Shown here one piece after another: positions 8,650-18,299 of a DNA stretch of 32,496 nucleotides. The DNA is from Candidatus Brocadiaceae bacterium (GTDB taxonomy: Bacteria > Planctomycetota > Brocadiia > Brocadiales > Brocadiaceae): assembly GCA_015661205.1 (NCBI GenBank), contig JACVXV010000011.1, forward strand, positions 1-32,496. The letters are read 5' to 3'. A program made the position numbers and the translations under genes. Within the stretch, counting starts at the first letter, position 1; the number at the start of each line of letters is the position of its first letter. Below the pieces are notes generated by a model. That model was not told where the DNA came from and did not search any database. It worked only from the letters and a program-made list of their open reading frames with translations.

Positions 8650-10236
8650 ATGCCTAACGGTAACGACAAATCCCTCGAATCCTGGATATGGGGCGCTGCC
8701 TGCTCTATTCGTGGCGCCAAGGACGCTCCGAAATACAAAGAATTCATCCTACCGCTCATATTCGCCAAACGTCTCTGCGACGTCTATGATGATGAGTTGA
8801 ACCGCATCACCCAGGAAGTCGGCTCGCGTGCCAAGGCGTTCAAGCTGGTGAAGCACGATAAAAAGCTTGTCCGCTTTTACCTGCCGCTGGAGCCGGAAGA
8901 CCCGGAAAAACCCATTTGGTCAGTAATTCGCATCCCCCCTAAAACAAAAGGGGTATCCCAGGAAGAGAAACGACAAGTCGGTGAAGGCGAACGTATTACC
9001 ACCCACCTCCGGGCAATCGCCGACGCCAACCCGCTCCTGAAGGGCATCATCGACCGCGTGGACTTCAACGCGACCACCCACGGCCAGCGCGACCTTGACG
9101 ACGACCGTCTTAGTAACCTCATAGAGGCGATCAGCGCCAAGCGGCTCGGCCTGAAAGACGTGGATCCCGACATTATCGGACGCAGCTACGAATACCTGAT
9201 CCGCAAGTTCGCTGAGGGCAGCGGCCAGAGCGCGGGGGAGTTCTATACCCCGGCGGAAGTCGGTATCGTCATGGCACATATCATGGACCCGGAACCCGGC
9301 ATGGACATATACGACCCCTGTTGCGGCTCTGCCGGCCTGCTTATCAAATGCGAACTGGTATTGCAGGAAAAGATGGGCCTGAGCTCGAAGAAAAAGTATG
9401 CGCCTGCCAGGCTCTACGGTCAGGAGAACGAGCCTGGCACCTGGGCGATGGCGAATATGAACATGATCATTCACGATATGGAAGGCGAGATACAGATCGG
9501 CGACACCTTTCGCAATCCCAAGTTCCGCAAGGGCAACCGCCTCCAAACCTTCGACCGCGTGGTGGCCAATCCCATGTGGAACCAGACCGAATTCAAGGAA
9601 AAGGATTACGATGCCGACGAGCTAGACCGCTTCCCCAAAGGAGCCGGCTTTCCCGGAAGCAAGGCCGATTGGGGATGGATGCAGCATATCCTCGCAAGTT
9701 TAAAGCCCGGAGGACGGGCCGCCGTGGTGCTCGACACCGGCGCCGCCTCCCGCGGCTCCGGCAATGCAAATACCAACAAGGAAAAGGACGTGCGCCGCTG
9801 GTTCGTCGAACAGGATGTCATTGAGGGTGTGCTTTACCTGCCTGAAAACCTCTTCTATAACACAACCGCGCCGGGCATCGTTATCGTGATCAACAAGGAA
9901 AAGCCCGGGGAGAGGCAGGGCAAGCTGTTCCTGCTGAACGCAAGCTGCGAATTCGTGAAGGGCGATCCGAAGAATTACATTCCGGAAAAGGCCGTTGTCC
10001 GTATTGCGGACACTTTTAAGGCATGGCGCGAAGAGGAGAAATACAGCCGCATCGTCACCCGTGAGGAGATCGCGAAGAACGACTTCAACATATCCCCCAG
10101 CCGTTATATACACACTGGAGCGGGCGAGGAGTACCGGCCTATTGCGGAGATTGTGGAGGAGTTGAACGCCCTGGAGGAGGAGGCGAAAGCCACCGATGCC
10201 GCGCTCAAGGCAATTCTGAAGAGGATCGGGGTATGA
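8650..10236 (+). CDS. hsdM: Type I restriction-modification methyltransferase subunit M
   Basis: This 528-residue N6-adenine DNA methyltransferase has the HsdM N-terminal helical domain (residues 8-50, SLESWIWGAACSIRGAK), the GEFYTP element (196-201), AdoMet motif I (YDPCCGSAGLL, 221-231) and the catalytic motif IV region at 307-310. The last reads NPMW instead of the usual NPPF/NPPY, and may mark a subfamily. GAGGAAAG lies upstream of ATG 8650. The gene overlaps the next by ATGA, indicating translational coupling. HsdM normally works with HsdS and HsdR; no HsdS gene is visible here. Its GC content is visibly higher than that of the large STAND gene downstream. Confidence 0.92.
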   Translation: MPNGNDKSLESWIWGAACSIRGAKDAPKYKEFILPLIFAKRLCDVYDDELNRITQEVGSRAKAFKLVKHDKKLVRFYLPLEPEDPEKPIWSVIRIPPKTKGVSQEEKRQVGEGERITTHLRAIADANPLLKGIIDRVDFNATTHGQRDLDDDRLSNLIEAISAKRLGLKDVDPDIIGRSYEYLIRKFAEGSGQSAGEFYTPAEVGIVMAHIMDPEPGMDIYDPCCGSAGLLIKCELVLQEKMGLSSKKKYAPARLYGQENEPGTWAMANMNMIIHDMEGEIQIGDTFRNPKFRKGNRLQTFDRVVANPMWNQTEFKEKDYDADELDRFPKGAGFPGSKADWGWMQHILASLKPGGRAAVVLDTGAASRGSGNANTNKEKDVRRWFVEQDVIEGVLYLPENLFYNTTAPGIVIVINKEKPGERQGKLFLLNASCEFVKGDPKNYIPEKAVVRIADTFKAWREEEKYSRIVTREEIAKNDFNISPSRYIHTGAGEEYRPIAEIVEELNALEEEAKATDAALKAILKRIGV

Positions 10237-11373
10237 GAAAGAAAAACACCAAAGTTCCAATTCGTGACGCAGTGAGTCACAAATTCTACGAGGCAATTAC
10301 AGAGATTCTTCGGGCTGCCCGTTCCAATGCCTATCGGGCCGTCAATTTCACCATGGTTAAAGCCTACTGGAACATCGGCCGGATGATTGTCGAAGAGGAA
10401 CAGCAGGGAAAGGAACGGGCGGGATATGGTGAAGCATTAATGGGTAATCTGTCTGAACGTCTGACTCTGGATTTTGGCAAGGGGTTCAATGTGTCTAACC
10501 TCTGGGCTTTTAGACAATTCTACCTGGCCTTTCCAATTCTCCGCACACTGTGCGGAGAATCTTTTGAAACGCAAATATCGCAACAGCAAAAGGGAGATGA
10601 CGTTTCTGTGCCGTCAATTCCAGCCTCATTGCGGAGAGAATTGACATGGTCACATTATCGTCTTCTCATTCGTGTGGAAAAACCAGAAGCACGGCAATGG
10701 TACATGCAAGAAGCCGCAGAACAAAATTGGGCTGTTCGCCCTCTGGAACGGCAGATCAATTCACATTACTACGAACGCCTGCTGATGAGCCGCGATAAGA
10801 AGCCCGTTATCAAGGAGATGCAGAAGAAGACCGCACCCCTTGCAGCGAAGCCTGATGACTTTATTAAAGATCCCTACGTCCTGGAATTTCTCGGACTCAA
10901 AGACAATCCCGATTTCCGCGAATCCGACCTCGAACAGGCGATCATAGGGAAGCTTCAGACTTTCATGCTGGAACTGGGCAAGGGGTTTGCCTTCGTGGCG
11001 CGGCAGCAGCGCGTCAGCACAGAGACAACAGACTTCTTCATCGACCTGGTGTTTTATGACTACCTACTGAAATGTTTCGTTTTGATAGATCTCAAAACAG
11101 GGGAGCTTAGCCATCAGGATATAGGCCAGATGGACATGTACGTCCGGCTCTACGAAGACAAGTATAAAAAGCCCGGACGACAACCCCACTATCGGCATCA
11201 TCCTCTGTACCGACAAGGACGAAACGGTGGTCAAGTATTCCGTGCTCAAAGAAAACAAACAGATCTTTGCATCAAAGTACAAGCTCTATCTGCCAAGCGA
11301 ACAGGCGCTGATCGAGGAGATCAAGCGGGAGAAGGCGATGATTGTGAGGGAGCAGGGGGAATGGTCTGGCTGA
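10233..11373 (+). pseudogene. DUF1016 / YhcG-type PD-(D/E)XK nuclease, frameshifted near the end
   Basis: The N-terminal DUF1016 helical domain (KAYWNIGRMIVEEEQQGKER, YGEALMGNLSERL, FGKGFNVSNLWAFRQFYLAF) is followed by the nuclease domain: DFFIDLVFYDYLLKCFVLID with LKTG gives the D...(D)xK core. After EDKYKK the frame shifts. Removing one A from the five-A run at 11166-11170 restores YKSPDDNPTIGIILCTDKDE and a C-terminus ending EQGEWSG at the stop 11371-11373, giving 379 residues, normal for the family. Unrepaired, the reading frame runs on to 11450. A homopolymer indel makes a sequencing error plausible. DUF1016 genes often sit in type I R-M loci. Here it occupies the place expected for hsdS and starts within the hsdM stop. 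Confidence 0.8.
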
Positions 11374-11541
11374 AAGCACGATTAATGAGATTTGCTCAGT
11401 GCCCTCTGTTTGGCACATTCAACGCCTCAGCGAAGTTTGCATCATTATAGAATTACGAGAAAATGTTGTGGGGATGTCCGTGCAAAACTGAAAAAACCAT
11501 AAAATAGTTCCTGTCTCTGTTTTCGACCACTTAATGGAACA

Positions 11542-11570
11542 GGTCAATTTCCTATAATCGGCAATTGACC
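11542..11570 (+). promoter_or_regulatory. Operator-like dyad around a TATAAT box upstream of the STAND gene
   Basis: GGTCAATT (11542-11549) and AATTGACC (11563-11570) are exact inverted copies. The 13-base centre contains a consensus TATAAT at 11553-11558, 46 bases before the ATG. No good -35 box is seen. A protein bound to the dyad would block this -10 element. Confidence 0.45.
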
Positions 11571-11604
11571 CCCTTTAACTCGATTACTACAATAAAAAGG
11601 TATT

Positions 11605-14600
11605 ATGAACATTCCTCCTTTTAATCCTGCAAATGGCGAACGTAATGCAATGATTGGATATGTGCCTCAATACAAGGTGGCAGCCGATCTTATTTATAAC
11701 GCATTATTGGACGGTACATTTGAGTGGGTAAAGATTGCAGACCCTGAGGCTGGAAGAGTTGATGATATCCAGATTGCGACAGCAGGGCAACTGGATGCAT
11801 ATCAGGTTAAGTGGGCTGAAACGATTAAATACATAACCTTTAAGGAACTAATATCTGATGGGAAAAAAGCCGGGAAACATAAGCCAAACCTTATGCGACA
11901 ACTTGCTGAGGGCTGGCAACAACTAAAAATACTTTATCAGAACCTACAGATACGCGTACATCTTATATCAAGGTATGTACCATCTCCAACCAAAGAAATA
12001 ATTCCACTTGATGAATCCCCACCTCTTGTACCACACTTTCAAGGATTCCTTAGCGATTGTTGGCGCGACAAAAGCTGGGTTGGCAAGGGATTGTCTGCCA
12101 TTCCTAAAGGCTGGCGATCAGCCATGTCTAAACTGCAAACAGCTACATGCCTTGACGATGGCGATTTTATCCATTTCGTAAAAGACTGCTCACTTCAATT
12201 CCAATATCAATTGCCGACTCAAAATGGGTCTCCTAATAGTGAAGAAGCCCGGAGGGTAGACGACACCAAACAGATATTCACGCTACTCCTCAGAATTGCC
12301 GGTGGTGAGCGTAGGATTGTTGAAATAACCCGTGCGGAATTACTCCAACATCTTCACTGGGAAAACCGTTTTAAGCCTCTCTTTAGGCATGAGTTCCAGG
12401 TTGATGAAAAACTCTACCAACCAATCAAGATGACTATTTCCGAGTTGGAATCAAGCCTTAACCATCACAAACAAGGCTATTTGGCATTGATTGGAACACC
12501 AGGCTCAGGAAAATCTACTACCCTTACCCAATTTCTGCGCTATCGGAAGGGGTTCCGGGTTATCCGTTACTATGCCTTTGTTAGAGACGATACCCGGCTT
12601 GGCAGGGGTGAGGCGGTCAGTTTTTTGCATGATATCGTTTTAGCCTTAAAGAATCATGGCATCCACGGTCAAAAGATAAGTTTTCCGCAATCCAGGGAGG
12701 AATTGTTAGAAAAATTAAGCTCACAGCTTTTAGAGCTAAGCGAAAGGTGGAAAAAGGACAGTGTCAAGACCTTGATTTTGGTAGACGGTCTTGATCATAT
12801 CGAAAGGGAGCAGTCACCTGAAAGATCACTCCTCAAAGACTTACCGTTACCTGAATCGTTGCCGGATGGTGTGGTTTTTATTCTTGGCTCGCAAAAGACC
12901 AGTCTGGATGGATTATCGCCCAGGATCCAAGCGCATTTGGAGGAAAATGGTAGAACCATCACAATACAGCTACTTGATAAGGCATCAGTATTTTCTCTTA
13001 TTGATTCTGCTACCTTTAAGACCACGCTTTCCTACGACCAGAAAGAAACGATATTAAGGCTTTCAGACGGACATCCATTAGCGCTGAATTACCTGGTTCA
13101 AAAATTACAGACAGTATCAAACAATAATGAGATTGATGATATATTGAATTCGACTGACCCATACAAGGGTCACATAGAACTCGATTACAAGGTTTATTGG
13201 AAAAAGTTTGAAACAGATCAAGAAATCCGCAATTTACTGGCGCTCATATCACGGTTGCGAGGTGCGGTAGACCTTAAAGAGGTTGTATCTTGGGTAGGCG
13301 AACCAGTCGTAACGCGTTTTATTAGTCAAGCCCAGCACTATTTCCGCAAAGAAACGGATACCCGTTGGCATTTTTTCCATAATAGTTTTCGCCAATTTCT
13401 GCTGGCTGGGACAAGTCGAAATATCTTTGGAAGTCAAGATACAGGACAACATCGAAAGTACCACAGGCAGCTTGCAGACTATGCCACCAAAGCTGGGGAC
13501 GGAACGGCCTGGAAATGGGAAGAAATCTATCACAGGGCAAGTGCAGGCGATGGAATGGCTGTAATTGCACTCGGGTCTCAAGAAAACTTAAGAAAACAGT
13601 TTTACGCATTACGTCCGCTCGAAGATATATTGGACGACATCACCCTTTGTTTACAAGCTGCTCGGGAAGAACTGGATGGCCTTGCTGTCGTTCGAGCATT
13701 ATTAATTGAAACGGAACTGCGTGAGCGAGAAGACAAAATTAAAGAGGCAGACATCCCTCGTTTACTAATAGAGATTTCTGGTGTTGATGCCGCAATTGGT
13801 TATGTTATCCGTCGCCGGGAATTGCGGATATCCGCAACGGAAGCGTTAAAATTCTGCAAATTATTAATAAGAAAAGGCTTCATGGAGGAGTCAAAGATTA
13901 TTTTTGATACCGCTGAGCCACTGAGTAAGCTAAGTGGTTCAGACCGTGTGGAATTTATGGATTTAGACGAACTTAAAGCCTGGGCCTCTATTGCGCATTG
14001 TTTTCGTTCATTGGAAAATATAATTAAGGCAATTGATAAACTCCAGGCCAATACTGAGCGCTCGTTTAACTTCAGAACGAGTGAAGAGGCGAACCGGGAA
14101 ATACGTTACTCTGTATTGATGGCCTTGGCAAATGGAATTCATGAAAGTAATGATACGCAAAAAACGAATATGCTAAGGGCATTGCTATCCGAACGTGAAG
14201 ACGCAGGAAATATCATTTTTGATCTTGATTATGACATCTGCATGAATCATAGACATTCAAATGATGCCTTGCCTGCTTTAGAGCGGATTTTGGAATGGGC
14301 TGACAAGGAAGAGTTGGGTGTAGAGGAAAAAACGCTAATTGCAGAATTGTTGTTTCGCATTAAAGGTGACAAGAAGGGTGCTGCTGAATGGATTGAAGGT
14401 ATTAATCAACCGCCTCTTCACAATGACACCTCTGGCAGTAAATGGGAAAATCTCTCGCCTTTTGTCCAGAGAATCCGCCTAAATCGTCTAAAATCGGCAT
14501 TAGGATTTCCTGAAGAATATTCAACAGCCGTACCTAATATTGAAGATGTGCAACTTAAATGTGCCGTCTTATTTGAAAGAATGTTAGTAATTCTTGCCAA

Positions 14601-17600
14601 TCTTTGGGGACGTTCCTGGCGTGGTGACAAAATCAATCCGGAAGAAATAATGAATCAGATACATCCTGCCTTGGTTTTATTCAATAAACCTTGTAAAGAG
14701 AGAAGCGAGCGCCTTTTCTGGTCTCAGTATAAGGGTTCTGCCGCAGATTATTTTAACTTTATGATAAACGCAGTGGCTGTACATGGGACGGAAGCCATTC
14801 TTGCCTTAGCAAATGCCTTTGAAAAACAATGGGTCGAACAAAATACTAAGCATTATTGGCAAACCGGATGGAAACGCCAAATATCACTTTATCTCCATCG
14901 GGCAGGGTGTCCCGCAGAGGTATTGAAAAAGAATCTATCTTTAGTTGAGCAGGGAATGGATATATGGGACGATTTACATCAATGGGTGAAAGATTGTGCC
15001 GAACAGGCATTTGCGTGGCTTAAAGCCGGTGAATTAGAACGGGCACGAGCCTTATTGCCGAGAATGCTTGAAACTTCTTTCGGTATTTATCATGAGGACG
15101 ACAATCAGTTCCTTCGTTGGGTTGGGTGGCTTAAAAAAGTCAACCTAATGCGACAAGAAGGCACGGTTGAACGTATACGACATTTTGTCGCCGCTCTCGT
15201 TATCCTTGAACGTTCGAATCGTGGACATGGCATTCAAGACGCGGCACGAGGAATAATGGAGAGCGTTGCCCTATGGAACCCTGACTATGCATTAGAATTG
15301 ATGGCTTGGCTAATGGAGCAAAAAGCCATTCATTATACAGCGGTTCTTGAGGGTTTAATTACGGCTTCTCTTAAGTCTTCCAATCCGACGATAGAAATCA
15401 TAGTAAGTGTTATTTGCCACCTGCTGATTCCTTTTCAAAGAAGCAGTTCCCAGGAATTAGCTTCACTTTTTGCTGAGCGGTGCGTTGAAACATTTGATAA
15501 GAAAAGGGTAATTCAGCTTTTACAGACTATTTTGAACGCCTTAGACACAAAGTCATATCCCTCTGTGAGAGAAGATTGGCTGAGAGGACTTGTAACAGGT
15601 TTAAGCCAAAGCGGTGTGGATGCTGCCTCTATAGTGGAAAAACTGCGCCAGATTCCGGCGAAGAAGGATGAAGGTACTGATCGTCCAGCAGTAATTCTTT
15701 CTTCTGGAGAATCTTTGGCCGAATCTGAGGTACTGCTGAGGGTTACTTGTTATGATGATTTAAAAACCCTATTACATTCAGTAACTGAAGTTAATTCATT
15801 CCGTTGGGATAATGTCGTTTCCAAAATCATTGATACATTGAATTATGAAGAAATTTCTGACTTAAGGCGTCAACTCGGCAAGATACATTCAGAGCCTATA
15901 GCATTACCTCTTTTTGCAAGCCGCTTAGCAGTCCTTGGGAAAAAGGGTGAAGCCATGATATTGGTGGAACAAGCCTTAAAGCAAACTTCACCTTCAGGCT
16001 GGAACCGTCAGTATGATGGCGGTACAAGGCTTAACGCAGTGAAATGCCTGACCGCTGTAGACCCTGAGAATGGCCCAAACAGGGCGTTTAAAATATTTAT
16101 AGACGATTATTTATCTGAGGCACGCTATCCTTCAGTGCATTTGCGCAACATAGACGAACTGCTTCCGTTCTTCTTTAAGCAAATACCTCTTCTTGATGTG
16201 TGGGACGAAATCCAACAACATATTTATCAACTTTCTGATTTTTCCCGCGAAGTGGAGTTTCCTCCAAGTCCTTCAAAGGCAATTGCCAAAAAATCTCATG
16301 CAGAGATTCAAGTCCATGTTTTAGTTTCGGCTTTCCATATTCCAGTCAGGGAAATAAGGCTGGAAGCACACAAGGCGCTGTGTCAACTGATAGCCGGCCA
16401 AGTAGCCGATTCACTCATTCGGGATTGTATGAAAATACATTTATTTGACAATGAAATGCATCAGGCTTGTGCGCTTTCTATTCTTGAAGCGGTAGCATCT
16501 TCACGGATAGATTTTATAAAGTATTTTCCAGACGAAATCTACAATCTGACCGCATCACCCAATATTACCGTACGCCAAATGGCAATAGGCCTGGTAAAAT
16601 TGGTTAATTTGCAGACAAAGCCAATTGATAAAAACCGCGGATATTTGCCCCTCACTTACAAATTAGAATTCCCTGAAATGGTTATGCCTGACTGGAATAT
16701 ACTTCTGGAAACAATACCGGAAGGACAACCATATCCGGATACTGATGATCCTATAGAACTGGTTCGTCCTTTTAATCCGATATTTCAAAGACTTTCAAAG
16801 CTGACAAACATACCTTTTCAAAACCTTTTAATAAGGGCTACGCATTTGATGAAGTCTTTGCTCCCTCAGAATCGTTGGAACAAACAGGCTGAAAAACACA
16901 TGCAAGATTGGCTTAGTGCAGCGGAACTAAGGTTTTCTTTCTGTCGTCCAAGGGCATCTGTTGCATTTCAAGCGCTCGCTCATATTGTTGCTGAACTTAT
17001 CGATACGGGTGATTTAAGTGACAATGCGTTCTCACAAATTCTGGGAGATTTTATTATTCACGACCCGGTACTTTCTTTGATGGAGCCGGTACCTCGACTG
17101 GTTGAAATTATTGGAATGAAAAGAGACGATACGTCTCCAATTTCAGAAGAAGCTTGGGTACGTGACGGGAATAAAGCGTTGCCCTTATTACTTAATGAGG
17201 ATAATAATGGCAGAATTGTTCTTGGTGAACTCAGTAGATTTACTTATTTTAACTGGGAACGTCCCTCTGAATACAGATTTTCTATGGTGTGTCATCCAGA
17301 TAGGCCAAAGATAGATAATTTACAAGATGCATTCGGTTTTTTCCCATACAATAATGATTGGTATGCCTACAATTATCCCAATTTAGCAGATGCTAGGAAG
17401 TATCCTTCGGCAGTTGTTTATGCAATACCGCGTCAAGTCGAAATTGGAAACTTGGAGTGGCTAGCAATCAACCCGGCAATACCAATTAGACTGGGCTGGC
17501 AGCTTGATTCTGATGGTCTCTTCCGGTGGGTTAACGCAGAAGGAGAAACCATGGTAGAAAGTATAAGGTGGCAAGATGGGACTATTCATAGATTCGAAAC

Positions 17601-17784
17601 TCGCTACCGTGAAACATGTTCGGAAGGTTGGCTGGTTGTGGCAACGAAAGAAGCGGTTGTTTCTATTTCAAAAATTATCGGCAAGGCAATACGATTTGGC
17701 GCAATTGCACGTCAGTATAAAGGCCGGAGTGATAGAGAATTGGTGCGTGATGTAGTGTTTGAACGAAAAGAATGGAACTTATAG
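11605..17784 (+). CDS. Giant Cap4-like nuclease / STAND NTPase, Avs-like antiphage protein
   Basis: This is a 2059-residue three-part protein. Residues 15-200 resemble the Cap4/DUF4297 nuclease fold, with a PD-(D/E)XK-like core RVDDIQIATAGQLDAYQVKW (D53/D54, Q67, K69). Residues 290-610 form a STAND NTPase: Walker A GTPGSGKST (297-305), Walker B ILVDGLDHI (391-399), ILGSQ sensor, DGHPLAL (488-494) and the winged-helix-end motif HFFHNSFRQFLLAG (589-602). Residues ~620-2059 are an alpha-helical, probably TPR/HEAT-like sensor with no recognised domain. The order effector-STAND-helical repeats matches Avs-type antiviral proteins that sense phage proteins and then cut DNA; that function is inferred. 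ATG 11605 has AAAAGG upstream. The gene is AT-richer than hsdM and hsdR on either side, suggesting insertion into the R-M operon. Confidence 0.75.
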   Translation: MNIPPFNPANGERNAMIGYVPQYKVAADLIYNALLDGTFEWVKIADPEAGRVDDIQIATAGQLDAYQVKWAETIKYITFKELISDGKKAGKHKPNLMRQLAEGWQQLKILYQNLQIRVHLISRYVPSPTKEIIPLDESPPLVPHFQGFLSDCWRDKSWVGKGLSAIPKGWRSAMSKLQTATCLDDGDFIHFVKDCSLQFQYQLPTQNGSPNSEEARRVDDTKQIFTLLLRIAGGERRIVEITRAELLQHLHWENRFKPLFRHEFQVDEKLYQPIKMTISELESSLNHHKQGYLALIGTPGSGKSTTLTQFLRYRKGFRVIRYYAFVRDDTRLGRGEAVSFLHDIVLALKNHGIHGQKISFPQSREELLEKLSSQLLELSERWKKDSVKTLILVDGLDHIEREQSPERSLLKDLPLPESLPDGVVFILGSQKTSLDGLSPRIQAHLEENGRTITIQLLDKASVFSLIDSATFKTTLSYDQKETILRLSDGHPLALNYLVQKLQTVSNNNEIDDILNSTDPYKGHIELDYKVYWKKFETDQEIRNLLALISRLRGAVDLKEVVSWVGEPVVTRFISQAQHYFRKETDTRWHFFHNSFRQFLLAGTSRNIFGSQDTGQHRKYHRQLADYATKAGDGTAWKWEEIYHRASAGDGMAVIALGSQENLRKQFYALRPLEDILDDITLCLQAAREELDGLAVVRALLIETELREREDKIKEADIPRLLIEISGVDAAIGYVIRRRELRISATEALKFCKLLIRKGFMEESKIIFDTAEPLSKLSGSDRVEFMDLDELKAWASIAHCFRSLENIIKAIDKLQANTERSFNFRTSEEANREIRYSVLMALANGIHESNDTQKTNMLRALLSEREDAGNIIFDLDYDICMNHRHSNDALPALERILEWADKEELGVEEKTLIAELLFRIKGDKKGAAEWIEGINQPPLHNDTSGSKWENLSPFVQRIRLNRLKSALGFPEEYSTAVPNIEDVQLKCAVLFERMLVILANLWGRSWRGDKINPEEIMNQIHPALVLFNKPCKERSERLFWSQYKGSAADYFNFMINAVAVHGTEAILALANAFEKQWVEQNTKHYWQTGWKRQISLYLHRAGCPAEVLKKNLSLVEQGMDIWDDLHQWVKDCAEQAFAWLKAGELERARALLPRMLETSFGIYHEDDNQFLRWVGWLKKVNLMRQEGTVERIRHFVAALVILERSNRGHGIQDAARGIMESVALWNPDYALELMAWLMEQKAIHYTAVLEGLITASLKSSNPTIEIIVSVICHLLIPFQRSSSQELASLFAERCVETFDKKRVIQLLQTILNALDTKSYPSVREDWLRGLVTGLSQSGVDAASIVEKLRQIPAKKDEGTDRPAVILSSGESLAESEVLLRVTCYDDLKTLLHSVTEVNSFRWDNVVSKIIDTLNYEEISDLRRQLGKIHSEPIALPLFASRLAVLGKKGEAMILVEQALKQTSPSGWNRQYDGGTRLNAVKCLTAVDPENGPNRAFKIFIDDYLSEARYPSVHLRNIDELLPFFFKQIPLLDVWDEIQQHIYQLSDFSREVEFPPSPSKAIAKKSHAEIQVHVLVSAFHIPVREIRLEAHKALCQLIAGQVADSLIRDCMKIHLFDNEMHQACALSILEAVASSRIDFIKYFPDEIYNLTASPNITVRQMAIGLVKLVNLQTKPIDKNRGYLPLTYKLEFPEMVMPDWNILLETIPEGQPYPDTDDPIELVRPFNPIFQRLSKLTNIPFQNLLIRATHLMKSLLPQNRWNKQAEKHMQDWLSAAELRFSFCRPRASVAFQALAHIVAELIDTGDLSDNAFSQILGDFIIHDPVLSLMEPVPRLVEIIGMKRDDTSPISEEAWVRDGNKALPLLLNEDNNGRIVLGELSRFTYFNWERPSEYRFSMVCHPDRPKIDNLQDAFGFFPYNNDWYAYNYPNLADARKYPSAVVYAIPRQVEIGNLEWLAINPAIPIRLGWQLDSDGLFRWVNAEGETMVESIRWQDGTIHRFETRYRETCSEGWLVVATKEAVVSISKIIGKAIRFGAIARQYKGRSDRELVRDVVFERKEWNL

Positions 17785-17861
17785 AATCCTATCCGAGTTT
17801 TTAATTTGCGAAGTATAGTCCTTAGAACCCAGATGCTTAAATGAGCCAACCCTGCTATATA

Positions 17862-17951
17862 CATAATCCGAACGAGTCGGAAGAATATTTTGCTTTAAGA
17901 AACGAGAGAATATACTACAGTTATGTGTTCTACTGACTCGTTCGGGTTATG
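17862..17951. repeat. 90-bp element with 17-bp terminal inverted repeats
   Basis: CATAATCCGAACGAGTC (17862-17878) and GACTCGTTCGGGTTATG (17935-17951) pair with one mismatch (a G:T wobble in RNA) across a 56-base AT-rich centre. It lies 78 bp past the STAND gene stop. It could be a MITE-like remnant or a large transcript-end hairpin; I see no clear target-site duplication and no T-run. Confidence 0.6.
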
Positions 17952-18000
17952 ATCATTCAAAAAATATCCAAAATAACATTCGAATCGACCAGAACCCCCT

Positions 18001-18228
18001 TCATTTTTCGCCTCTTGTCAAGGCCATGATTTCATCCGTTGTCATTTTTACGGTTGCTATGCCTCTTAATCGTCGATATTTTCGGGTTTTGCTGTTTCCA
18101 TTCCTTTTTATTACTAAATAGACACGTCCCTTTTCTTCAACAAAATCAACCTCCACGGCGGGATTTATCCCTAATTATTCACGAATGGGTTGAGGAATGG
18201 TTACTTGTCCTTTGGTTGTGATGCGCAT
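18001..18228 (-). pseudogene. AbrB/SpoVT-type antitoxin with premature TAA
   Basis: ATG 18228 follows AGGAGG closely. The frame encodes MRITTKGQVTIPQPIRE, then TAA at codon 18 (18177-18175), then LGINPAVEVDFVEEKGRVYL and onward in the same frame to TGA at 18001, 75 codons in all. TKGQVTIPxxIRExLGI is the swapped-hairpin AbrB motif. The stop is one substitution from CAA (Gln), which fits the motif. No toxin partner (for example a PIN domain) is adjacent. It is antisense to the surrounding island and lies where the 5' half of hsdR should be. Confidence 0.8.
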
Positions 18229-18299
18229 GATTTACCTCCTGTATGATGTAATACCGGCAATGGTAATACTTTTACAGGACAATGTCAACAGTTCAAATC

